From the NCBI GenBank assembly GCA_003117195.1, contig BDSI01000038.1, positions 372,001-436,000 on the forward strand: a DNA stretch of 64,000 nt. Direction: 5' to 3'. Each line of letters begins with the position of its first letter. The first letter of the stretch is position 1. This document shows, piece after piece, positions 27,001 through 37,300 of the stretch. A program made the position numbers and the translations under genes. The notes under the pieces are model-generated. The model made no database searches. It was not told where the DNA came from and saw only the letters and a list, made by a program, of their open reading frames with translations. Source of the stretch: Eudorina sp. 2006-703-Eu-15. Its lineage: Eukaryota > Chlorophyta > Chlorophyceae > Chlamydomonadales > Volvocaceae.

Positions 27001-27517
27001 TCGTACGCTTCCCGTACAGCCTCCACCGGTTTGGTCTTGCTGACCGCCACCAGCCGGACCTGGGCGGGGTGACGCAATTTGGTGGTGGCAGCAGCAGGGC
27101 CGAGCAGCAGGAGGGTAGGAGTCTGGGAGGGGTTCTAGAAGTCTGAGGAACTGGTCAACGCTCAGCTGCAGGTGAATGCAGCTCAGGAACAAACAGGTGA
27201 CCGCTTGCTGGTGGCTTTCGCGCGTGCGCGTGCTTGGGCGGGCAATTTGGAGACCCCTGCCACGTGCTGGATGGATAGGAGTTGGTGGAACGGTGTAGGG
27301 CAGTCGGCAAAGTCGGGGTTTCCAGAAGGTTCCAAGCATGTCACCCAGGGTACCGCACCGGCTGCGTCCTGCCCGCTTTCTCCGAGGCCTGCTTCATCCG
27401 CGAGAGAACATCTTGTAGAGCGGTGGCTACAGGCTTCTCAGACATGGTGCTGGCTCCGCGTGCGAGCGCCTGGACCGCGACTCTCCGCGACGATGACAGA
27501 AGCAGCGCGGTGGCCAT
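24079..27517 (-). CDS. PLPBP: Pyridoxal phosphate homeostasis protein (PLPBP/YggS family)
   Basis: Eight exons join in phase 0 (27359-27517, 26964-27059, 26565-26651, 26198-26242, 25726-25794, 25184-25261, 24759-24935, 24079-24174), giving 268 residues. The family binds PLP and buffers its level; it has a single-domain alanine-racemase-like TIM barrel without racemase activity. Family marks are [11 protein letters not shown] with the PLP lysine at K61, [59 protein letters not shown] and [17 protein letters not shown]. The first 24 residues (Ser/Arg/Ala-rich, no acids) before the second Met look like an organelle transit peptide, so two start sites could give two locations. Length fits the family. 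The gene runs head to head with prfB. The stop codon abuts a CAG tract. Confidence 0.95.
24401..24466 (+). repeat. 22-base tandem repeat, three copies
   Basis: CTGCCGACCTGCCAGCAGCA-type units are repeated three times inside PLPBP intron 7; the last unit has changes. Confidence 0.85.
25525..25552 (-). repeat. Dispersed repeat B core (degenerate copy)
   Basis: On the minus strand GGAGATTGGTAGACTTAG matches the ATTGGTAGACATGT core seen at five other places. It lies in PLPBP intron 5. Confidence 0.5.
25563..25741 (-). repeat. Tandem copies of PLPBP exon 5 donor site
   Basis: The block GGTGATGGTGCAGGTGGG-type, which spans the last codons of exon 5 and its GT donor, occurs at the true junction and in four more copies downstream in the intron (cores starting at 25689, 25653, 25616 and 25574). 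Spacing is 36, 36, 37 and 42 bases. Confidence 0.85.
26655..26790 (+). repeat. GGGAGGGGGGCAGT-type minisatellite
   Basis: About nine variable units of 13-16 bases lie just upstream (on the coding strand) of the PLPBP exon 3 acceptor. They read as C-rich pyrimidine tract on the transcript. Confidence 0.8.
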
Positions 27518-27812
27518 GAACAGCGCTGCTGAGCGCCCCGCAGAATAGGTCTAATTTTGTGGAGGATGCTACGGTCTTCTACTGTCCGGGTCCTGGTCAA
27601 CAAATTGATTTTACAAACATGCGCAAGCATACGACAAACCGAACCGTGAACGACCGCGACCACAAAGACGCCCAACATGCGCAAGAGTTGATGTTTTTAT
27701 TGCTAACAGAACATGGAGCAAATTTGGACGTGCTGATACACCTATGTTTGTGTATTTGGCGGTGCGCGTCGCTCGCGTGAATTGCTATACACCATCACAC
27801 AGCACGATCGCC
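27518..27812. promoter_or_regulatory. Shared divergent promoter region, PLPBP / prfB
   Basis: Only 295 bases separate the two start codons. I see no clear TATA element. The position implies that both core promoters and both 5' leaders lie here. Confidence 0.5.
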
Positions 27813-30800
27813 ATGGCTTTGCACCACACGCGTACACAACTGCGTTGCCGTCAGGATAGCTGCTGCAACAACGGCGCTGCTGGGTTGTTCCACCCTCGGG
27901 CTCCACCATCGCCTGCATCCATAAGCCCAGCCGCCCCGTGCGCGCGATGCAGCGACGCGCCCTCAACGTCATCTGCGCCGCTTTTCAGCCATGCGCGCCT
28001 TCCCCAAACGTGGCGCAGCTCACAGCGCGTTGCTGCGGTTGCTGCCGCGTGGCGAGGCCGCGTCCCCCAAGATGCCCCACCAGGTTCCCCCAGCGGCGCC
28101 TCGGCCACCCCTCGGCCTCTCTCCCCCTCCTCCTCCTCCTCCCCCTCCTCCTTTTCCCGCCGGGACCTACCGGGGGGGTCACCACACCCACCCCGCACTA
28201 CCTTCGTGGCGACGTTTGCGACGGCGGGGAGTGCGGGGTCGCCTTCGGCCTCATCGTCCACCGCCGCTTCGGACGTTGAGAGCCTGGGAGTCTTGAAGCG
28301 CAAGGTACGGCACGTTGCCACGTCACCAAGGACCGTACACAGACTGCAGACCCCCTTCGTACTGACGGCCGTTCTTTCCAATCTCCTCCCTCCCTCACCC
28401 GTTCGTCCCCGTCTCCTTCCCGTTTTCGTCCCCGAATCGGATGGAGCGCATGCTTCCCCCACTCCATCCACATGTCACCACTCCCCCACCCGCGGCAGGC
28501 TCTCCCCGCCTCCTCCTCTGATCCCTTCCACCCCGTCCTCGACCCAACCCACCCTCTCCGCCCTCCCGCCACCGTCCTGCCTTCCCACCCCACCCTCCCC
28601 CCCGGCCCCGGCTCTCTCCCTCCCACTGGGGCAGATGGCGGAAGCTGAGTCCCGGCTGACCGCGGTGCTGGAGGTAGCTGACCTGGCGGGCTGCCGGGCC
28701 AAGCTGGCCTCCCTGGAGCACGACGCCACCGGGGATGGGCTGTGGGAGGATGCGGTACGGGCGCAGCGGCTGCTGGCGGAGATCGGCGCTCTCAGGTGGG
28801 GGGGGGGAGTCGGGCGGGGGAGATGGAGGTAGGGATGGGGATGGGGATGGGATGGGGATGAGTGGAATGGAGTTGGGCGCTCTAGATGGCGGCTGCCAGC
28901 AAGGCAGGGGACAGAGATGCGAAACGACCCAACCCCAGGCGCGCCGAATGCTGTCTGAGGAGGCTGCTGCGGTACTGATCTCGTGCCGTACTTCAGATCC
29001 GAGATCCAGGAGCTGGATCGGCTCCGGCGCCTACTGGACGAGTGCGCGTTTGCGGTGGAGCTGCTGGAGGCAGAGGTGGGGGCCGGGCTGGGGTTGGGGC
29101 TGGCAGAGCTGGGCCGGGGCTGGGGCCGGGGCTGGGCTTGGAACACCGGCTATGCGGCTTACACACACATCCCACCTCCCCCCATAGGACTGATCACCCA
29201 GTGCGACTGCGGGCCACCGCCGGAGAGGGGAGCCGGCCTTGGCTTGGGTGGTGGTATCGCGCCCTGGTGGTCAACTCCCCCTGATCCCTGGCTGTGTTTG
29301 GGTCTCAGGAACGGGGTAGGTGGTTCCCTGGTAGAGTGGGCCCGGGGTGTGTTTCGGTGCCCTTGTGGAGCCTGTCCGGTGCGCCGCGGTGGCGCGGTCT
29401 CGTTTCGTGTTTTTTTCGTGTTTCGTTTTTTGGCAGTGTTTGGTGTTTGGTGAGGACGCTCCGGCTGTCACCGATGACCCGCGCGCGGTCCACTGAGTAT
29501 CCTTCATTAAGAACAATCCATCGGTATGTCTGTCTGTCTGTCTGTGAGCAGGCCGTCGCCACCCTGCCCATTCCACGCGCAGACTGGCGGCAGTAGCAGC
29601 AGCATCGTCGGCGCCGACAGCGGTGGCGGCAGTAGCAGCCCCCTGGGCGAGGGCGGCCTGACCCCCGACCAGCTGCTCATCAGTCGGGAGGCCGCCTCCT
29701 GCCTCAGTCAGCTCAACGGGGGGCTGGACGGGTGGGTGGGGGGGGGCGGGGAGTCGGGCGCGGCTGGCTGGGGACGGCTGGGTTTAGAAAGGGTTTATAA
29801 AGAGGGACGGCTGGGTTTCAAAAGAGAACACCAGCGGGAAGGGGTTGTATGGAACGACGCTATTTAGGACAGAGCAGCAGTTGTTAGTGAAGGCCTGGGC
29901 GGTATGCCCCAGCGATCTCTGCTCGGTGCCTCGGCGCCCGCATCTCAGTACCCCCCCGGCACAGCTCCCGCCCCCGCGCCCGCCCCCGCCCCCGGGACTC
30001 ACCCCACCCCATGGGGGCTCCTCGGCCTCCCTCACCCTGGCTCCATGCCGCATCATTCCGCCCCGTCCCGCCCTGCTCCTCAGGTGGGAGCTGCGGCGGC
30101 TGCTGAGTGGGCCCTATGACGATCGCGGTGCACGGCTGGTGATCTCCGCGGGGGCCGGGGGGGTGGACGCCATGGACTGGGCTGAGATGCTGGAGAGGAT
30201 GTACGTCAGGTGAGTCAGTGAGTGGGGCGAGGGTTAGGGCAGGCGGCGGGGAAGGGACGGGCGAGAGGGGGCGGGAAGGGGCGATGGCGTAAGTTTCCGA
30301 AGTCGGGATGCCGGTGGCAGGGGGCAGTGTGAAGGGGAGGGACCGCGTGTGTTCGAGGTGGGAGCGCGCGAGGAGATGAGGGGGCGTGGGGGCAGGGTGG
30401 GGAGGTCTGTGTAAGACGACCTGAGAGGGGAAAGGGGTCCCTGCTGTGGCTGCCCTTCTGAAGGTTCCCTGCACTGTACGGCACGACCGGTGCTTTCCGC
30501 CACGCGGCCATCCCCCCCCCGGACATCCTCCGGCGTGCCGCACCATGCTCGCCCTCACCATGTCCGCACCTCCGTACTCCTGTCGTACACCAGGTGGGCC
30601 GAGCGCAGCGGCCACTCGGTGCGGGTCGTGGACCGCTCCCCGGGCGAGGAGGCCGGGGTGAAGAGCGTGGAGCTGGAGATCCAGGGAGGGTACGTGTACG
30701 GCTACCTGCGGGCGGAGAAGGGCACCCATCGCCTGGTTCGGAACTCGCCCTTCAACGCCAAGGGGCTCAGACAGACCAGCTTCGCAGGTTGGAGGGGGCG

Positions 30801-31901
30801 GGGGTGTTGGAGGGCAGGGTGGACAGGGGCTGGGGTGGTTAGGGAGGTTGGGGTGGTTGGGACGTTGGGGACGTTGGGGTGGTTGGGGTTGAGTGGTAGA
30901 GGCAGGTTCTTGTGCTCCACGGACCCTAGGTCACCGTACTGGCGGGTGCGGGGAAGGAGGGGAGTGAAGGTGTCTTGGCAGGGGGAAGGAGGGGAGTGAA
31001 GGTGTCTTGGCAGGGGGAAGGAGGGGAGTGAAGGTGTCTTGGGAGGGGGAAGGAGGGGAGTGAAGGTGTCTTGGCAGGGGGAAGGAGGGGAGTGAAGGTG
31101 TCTTGGCAGGGGGAAGGAGGGGAGTGAAGGTGTCTTGGCAGGGGGAAGGAGGGGAGTGAAGGTGTCTTGGCAGGGGGAAGGAGGGGAGTGAAGGTGTCTT
31201 GGCAGGGGAAGGAGGGAGTGAAGGTGTCTTGGCAGGGGAAGGAGAGGAGTGAAGGTGTCTTGGCAGGGGGAAGGAGTGAAGGTGTCTTGGCAGGGGAAGG
31301 AGAGTGAAGTGTCTTGGCAGGGGGAAGGAGAGGAGTGAAGGTGTCTTGGCAGGGGGAAGGAGAGGAGTGAAGGTGTCTTGGCAGGGGGAAGGAGAGGAGT
31401 GAAGGTGTCTTGGCAGGGGGAAGGAGAGGAGTGAAGGTGTCTTGGCAGGGGGAAGGAGGGGAGGGGTAGGGCGGAGGCGTGCGGCACGGTGGGGTTCCCG
31501 CGGGCTGGGGCCGATCATTGTTGCTGCTCATGCCGCCAGGGGCAATTGCGACCCCTCGCCTGTGCCCCAGTGGCGCAGCCCCTGGCCCCCTTACGTCAAT
31601 AATTAAGACAGCGGTATCTCAGAAGAGCACCCAACCGGTAATCCAGCCCGTTGGCCCTCCTCCCACCGCCAATGGACGCTCGGGCGTCCCTCAGGCGTTG
31701 ACGTGATGCCGGTGCTGGGGCCCGGAGATCTCCCGGATCTGGATCTCAACGAACGAGATCTGGAGATCACCACCATGAGATCTGGCGGCAAGGGCGGCCA
31801 GAACGTCAACAAGGTCGAGACGGGTGAGGAGCCCCGGAGTCCCCCGACCCCGACCCACACCCCGACCCCGACCCACACCCCGACCCCGACCCGCACCCCG
31901 G

Positions 31902-31959
<58 letters not shown>

Positions 31960-33052
31960 TCCTCCCATGCACGATGCACGAACTCCGCCCTCACCAGCAG
32001 CTCCCCACCCGAAGGAAGACAAGTCCAGGCAAGGCCAGGCCCCTACCTCCCTGAATTCATTCTCAACTTGTCCTCCGCTTACACCCCTCCCCCACCCCAA
32101 CATCCGCCTGCCTGTCGCCCCCTCGCATCGTCGTATCGCAGTAACTTGTCCCCCCAACCCCCCAAACCCACCCCTGCCCTTCCTCCCCGTGTGGCCACAG
32201 GTGTCCGCATCCTGCACGTGCCCACGGGTCTGTCCGTCAAGTGCACTCAGGAGCGCAGCCAGGCGCAGAACCGGGCTATAGCGCTGGACATACTCAAGGT
32301 GCGGAGGGGAGGGGGAGCGAACGGGGAGGGGGGGGGAGGGAGGCGGGAGAGGGAGGCGGAAGGGGGGGAGGGAGGGGGAGGGGGGGAGGGGGGGGAGATG
32401 GAGGAGGACCACCACCTCCCGCCCACCGCACCCATCCACCTCCCACGTCTCCTCGGGGGCTGCCGCCTCCCCTCCCCTCCCATACACATACACGTACCCC
32501 CCCCTGGACAGTATGTTCCTGCAGGTGATATTTGTAAGTATCTCCGCACCTAGGCTGGGTCGGTCGGTCGGGTTCTTGTTTCTGTACACATACCCCGTCT
32601 CCCCTCCCCTCCTCCCAGGCCCGGTTACTGGTGGTGCTGGAGGAGCAGAACGCCCGCCGTGTGGCTGAGATCCGCGGGGACCTGGTAAAGGCGGAGTGGG
32701 GGCAGCAAATACGGAACTACGGTGAGGGTAGGGACGAGGGAGGGAGGAGAGGGGGGATGGCCTGGGGGTATGGCCCGCACCTGGGCCTGCCTGCCTACCT
32801 GTCCATCTACCAACGCCCCTGCCCCCCGCCCTGCTCCCTCCCTCAGTGCTCCACCCCTACCGACTGGTCAAGGACACCCGCACAGGGGAGGAGACCTCCG
32901 ATGTGGGGGCGGTGCTGGACGGGCAGCTGGAGCCCCTCATGGCGGCCTTCCTCCGACTCAAGGGCCGCCAGGCGGTGGGGGCAGCGCTGCACGGGGCGGA
33001 CACAACCGCGGGTGCGGCCACGGGGCCGGGGCTGGTCGGGGCGGACGGCTGA
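27813..33052 (+). CDS. prfB: Peptide chain release factor 2, plastid type
   Basis: Ten exons keep phase (27813-28304, 28635-28795, 28997-29075, 29583-29731, 30084-30209, 30594-30787, 31695-31823, 32201-32298, 32619-32721, 32847-33052), giving 578 residues. It releases finished chains at UGA and UAA codons. Diagnostic marks are the SPF anticodon-like tripeptide (387-389, in [19 protein letters not shown]) and the GGQ catalytic motif (434-436, in [14 protein letters not shown]). Also present are [33 protein letters not shown] and [11 protein letters not shown]. The last motifs resemble land-plant chloroplast PrfB. The first 110 or so residues are rich in Ser/Arg/Pro and fit a chloroplast transit peptide. 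An upstream in-frame ATG at 27744 would overlap the divergent promoter and has poorer context than CGCCATGG at 27813. The C-terminal 25 residues (Ala/Gly-rich) extend beyond the usual end. Confidence 0.93.
29283..29512 (+). repeat. Dispersed repeat A, copy 2
   Basis: Same block order as 22499-22680, with extra T-rich sequence (CGTGTTTTTTTCGTG) between blocks. It lies in prfB intron 3. Confidence 0.75.
30952..31469 (+). repeat. 33-base minisatellite, about 16 copies
   Basis: Each unit contains AGTGAAGGTGTCTTGGCAGG followed by a GGGAAGGAG tract. Units vary from about 27 to 34 bases. The array lies in prfB intron 6 and produces long Pro/Ser ORFs on the minus strand, which I ignored. Confidence 0.95.
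31843..31957 (+). repeat. (GACCCC)n hexamer array
   Basis: About nineteen units, some with CACACC variants, begin 20 bases after the prfB exon 7 donor. The minus strand is GGGGTC-rich and quadruplex-prone. Confidence 0.85.
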
Positions 33053-33595
33053 GGGCGCAGAGGCGGCTCAAATTCCCCCACGGGGTATGGAACACGGGTC
33101 CAAGCGGGGGGAAGGGAGGGGTAGGTGGCTTGGCTGACAGCAGAGAGCGGGTCGGGGTAGGTGGGATGGGGATAGCGGGTGGCGGAGGCCAGGGTGGGTG
33201 CCTGAAGCCTCCGGGATCGCCAGTGCCGCTGTGCGTGGGGCTGCGGTCGTGGAGGGGAGCGGGACGGGTCACGGGTGGGGGCTCGCGAGCGCTCTGAGCT
33301 GTTGCTTGTCGGGGAGCGGGCGTAGGGGTAGGGGTAGGGGTGGGGGTGAGGGTAGTGCACTACCACTCATTACAGAGTGGGCTATATCCTCTCGGTGCGC
33401 CGGGGGAGGTGGGGAGGGGTGTGCCGGGGGAGGTGGGGAGGGAGGCAAAGCCCAGCATACGAATCCGGACGACCCCTTGTTGCACGGTCAAGGGAGAAGA
33501 GGTCGGTACGGTACGGTACGGCACTCAACGCGATGGCGGGCGTACGGGGCGATGGAGGGAAACGACCCCGTTGCGCGTGCAATGGGGGGAGGAGG

Positions 33596-33626
33596 GTGTA
33601 GGAAATTGGTGGACATATTCGCGAAG
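33596..33626 (+). repeat. Dispersed repeat B copy
   Basis: GTGTAGGAAATTGGTGGACA matches the other repeat B copies. It lies downstream of prfB. Confidence 0.6.
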
Positions 33627-33841
33627 AGGGGGGAAGGCGCGGCGCGACCGCGCTGCCGCCACCCCTTGGCGGGCTGCGGGGAGGTCGACGGACGGAGCGG
33701 TTCGGGGCGGAGGAGTGGCGGGGGTAGTGGTGGTGGGAGGGGTAGTATTGCGGCTTTGGAGCGGGGACGCGGAGGCCGGGCGTTGAGGTGGTTGAGCTCA
33801 TAGCCGTAACAACCGTCTGACGGGCCCTACCCACCCACCGG

Positions 33842-33846
33842 TTACA
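33842..33846 (-). terminator. TGTAA, possible poly(A) signal of EML gene
   Basis: Minus-strand TGTAA about 550 bases past the EML stop. Distance makes it tentative. Confidence 0.3.
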
Positions 33847-34395
33847 CCGGGGGGCATTATGCGAATTCATGAACATGGAATGACCACGCGTGTACGATGT
33901 CCGTACGGCATTATCACGGCAGACAGGCCCTGTCGACCTTGCCCTCTCGGCGCCACGCCGCCCCGGGCCGCGTCCGGTTGCAAACACACACACACACACC
34001 CATGGAATCAACACCCACCCGACGCCTGTACGGCGCTCAGTATACATATGATTTGTGAAACACAGCATGCACAGCACAGGGCCCCTGCACGAAAATAACG
34101 ACGTTGCGACCCCCCCTTCAAACTCTTGCCAGGCCAAAATAATTAACGACATGCAGTTAAAGCAACCAACCGCGGCGTACATGCACCACTGCCCTGCCTC
34201 GACTCCTGGGAGTCACCCCTCCAACCAGTCCGACAACATTTCGCTCCAACCGTCCTAACGAACCGCTTTTGAACATTTCCACTGTTTCGTCCAACAACGA
34301 TGTCTGTGAGTCTGTCGAACACGGCGTGGTCAAGCAGGCTGCAGCTTCTACTGTTGCTACTGCTACTGCTATTGCTGCTACTGCGAATGGGTCGG

Positions 34396-37300
34396 TCAGC
34401 GGCGCCGGGCGGGCTGCTGGTGCTGTTGGTGCGGCGGCGGCACCCCCGCCACCCCCGGGACGGACCCGGGAGCGGCCCACAGCACCCCCCGCTCATCGAT
34501 CTGGGCGTACGGCGCAACCAGTGACTTCTGCTCCTGTACGGGCGCCCGTACGACTCGCCACTGGAACACGGCACGGTCCTTGCCGCCCACGGAGACCTGC
34601 CGATGCGGGGAGGGGGGGGGGTGTGAATATAGGGGTGTGTGTGTGTGTAAAATATAACACACATAGTTTAAAAGCTAACTATGTGTGTGTTTAGAGATCC
34701 CTGCTTCTGTCCGTCTGCCCGTTTGGCCGTCCGTCCTTCTGTCCCACCTGCCAATGTGCGCCAGGTGTGCAGGCCTGCCCGCCCGTTCAGTCCCCCCCTC
34801 CCTCCCCATTACCCTACCCCCCCCCGTTCCCCTCCCTCCCCCGGTGACCCAACCACCTAACCGCCTCCCCTCCCTCTCCATCACCCCGTGGGGACCAACC
34901 ACCCAACCACCTCACCGCGTACGTCTCATCGGAACTCCACCGCACGTTCATCACGTGGCTGCTGTGCCCGCCGTACACATGCGCCGGCGCGTTCTGTACG
35001 ACACACGGGAAGTTGAGCAGCCGCACGCGGCCCAGGTCGTCGGCTGTGAGCACGTAGCGGCCCGAGGGCGCGGCGTGTACGGCGTTGATGTCGGTGCCGT
35101 CCGAGTCGGGGAACCATATGCCCATGACGGGGAAGCCTAGCAGGCAGCTCCAGCCCGCCCAGGCCGTATCCCGCTGGTTGGCCTTCAGCTGGCGGCCGGT
35201 GTGGGGGTCGAAGTACAGGATCTGAATGAGGAAATGAACGGGGGGGAGGTGGGAGGGGGGAGGGGGGAGAGGAGGTGGGAAGAGAGGGTGTGTGTGTTTT
35301 GGGAGGGGGAGAGGGGGAGGGGGAGGATAGGGTGTGCGAGGGGTGGGGTGGGGTCGGGTTGGTTCTGAGCAGGAGAGGAGAGGGGCCCGGGCCGCAGGGA
35401 TGACCAGCGGAGGGCGTTGGGTGGGGTGGGGTGGGGTGGGGTGGGGTGGGGTGGGAAGCAGCCCACCCCTCTATTTGCAGCCTCCCCGTTCCCCGCCCCT
35501 CCGCTGCAAGTCCCTCGAGGAGCCGCCTCCCCGGCAGTCCCTCTTTTCGCCCCCCTTCCGCCTCCCTCCCTCCCCCCCCCTGGACGCGACCCCAACCCGA
35601 CACGGCCCCACCTCGTACGCCTGATCGACGCTCTGGATTGCCGTACTGTCGATCGACCAGTCCAGATGTCGTACAGTGGACGAGTGACCGTTGCAGCGGG
35701 CCACGCGGACGTACCCGCGGGTCACATCGAACACGTCGATTGACTGCAAGGCCGGTTGGGGGGTTGAGGGTGGGGGGCATTGAAAGGCTGGGGCGTGTTC
35801 ATGTGTGGGCTAGGGCGGGGCGAAGATAGGGCCCACATCCAAGGGGGCTGAGGGGCTGAGGGGCTGAGGGGCTGAGGGGCTGAGGGGCTGAGGGGCTGAG
35901 GGGCTGAGGGGCTGAGGGGCTGAGGGGCTGAGGGGCTGAGGGGCTGAGGGGCTGAGGGGATCTGAGGGCCCTTGGGACACATGCTGCACTACCGCACTGA
36001 GGCGACATCTCACTCAACCCAACCATGGATTGCCGTACCATGGGTTAAGGACCGTACTTGCCGCCGGGCGGCTTTTGTTCCTCCGGGTTTGTGTCCTCCT
36101 CGACGTACGGTAAAACCCCACTCCTCCCCCCCTTGGAGCCCCCCTCCCCCCCTGGAGCCCCCCCACCTGGTCGTGGCTCCCCGCCGCCAGGAAGCGACCG
36201 CACTGCGAGTACTTGAGCTCGTCCACCGAGCTGTTGAACGTCTTGCCCCACCACACCTGACGGCGCCGGGGGGTGAGGGGGTGAGGGGTAAGGGGCGAGG
36301 GGCGAGGGGTGAGGCGGGGGATTGTAGGGAGGAAGGGCACGACGGCACGAGGACAGGGCAGGTGAGGCACGAGGCCAACCCCCCAGCCCCCCCCCTTGGC
36401 CACCGTCAGGCGACGATACCGCGGCCCTTCTTATCCCCTCACCACCAAAAAATAGTTTCACGCCGCGCCGAGCTGCTCTTCGAAACCGTGCCGCACATAG
36501 TGTCGTACCTGCCGTACAGCCGGGTGGAACTCGAGCACCTTGATGCCCCCGTTGGTGCACCCGATGGCGAGGTGCTGGCCGTCCGGGGAGAAGGCGCAGC
36601 CGCGGGCCACCAGGCCGCCCAGGGACACGATGCGGATGGGCTGTTGGGGGGGGAGGGGGGAGGGGGGTTGAAGGGTGTGTGAAGACGGGGTGTGAAGACG
36701 GGGGATTTAAGGGTGGGGGGAGGGGGAAGGGTGTCCGAAGGCGGGGGGGGGGTGGGAGAGGGCGAAGAGGGATATCGCTGTCGTTGAATACTCGGGGCTC
36801 CCTCCCGCGCTTTTCCCCCCCCCCACCCTATCCCCTCCCCTCCCCTCCCCTCCCCTCCCCCCCCCCCCCCCCCCAAGCCTGCTCGTTTCTCTCCCCCCTC
36901 CCCTCCCCTCCCCCATCCCCCTCCCCTTTCCCCCCACCTTCCGGGTGACGGCGCTCCAGACGGTGACCTTGTCGCTGTCGCAGCACGTGGCGTACACGTG
37001 CGGGAAGGCGGGGTTGGTGGCCAGGCCGTACACATCCGCCTGCTGGCCGTACACCAGCACCTCGGGGTCCTTGTCCACCTCCCACACATCACAGCTGGCC
37101 ACACCTGGGGGGCGGGGGGAGAGGGGAGGGGAGAGAAGGGTACAGGGGGGAGCAGTTGGTGCGGGGGAAGCGGGTAAGGGGGGGGAGATTAAACCACGTT
37201 CTAAAAGGGTCAAGGGGGAGGGGGAGGGGGAGAGGGGGAGCGCCAGGAGGGGCTAGGAGGAAGGAGGAAGAGGGCCAAGGACGGGCCGCCTTGGCTGCCC

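Larger units (their letters stand above)
33053..34395. other. Convergent intergenic region, prfB / EML
   Basis: About 1.3 kb lie between two convergent stop codons. It is G-rich on the plus strand near prfB, with GGGGTA repeats around 33325-33350, a copy of dispersed repeat B and a minus-strand TGTAA. No gene recognised. Confidence 0.4.

Noticed and set aside
30702..31531. Minus-strand ORFs rich in PSPCQDTFT repeats, up to 261 codons
   Set aside because: They read the prfB intron 6 minisatellite, which is antisense to a well supported gene.
31843..31957. GGGGTC array as an interstitial telomere
   Set aside because: Volvocine telomeres are TTTTAGGG-type; this hexamer differs and lies in an intron.
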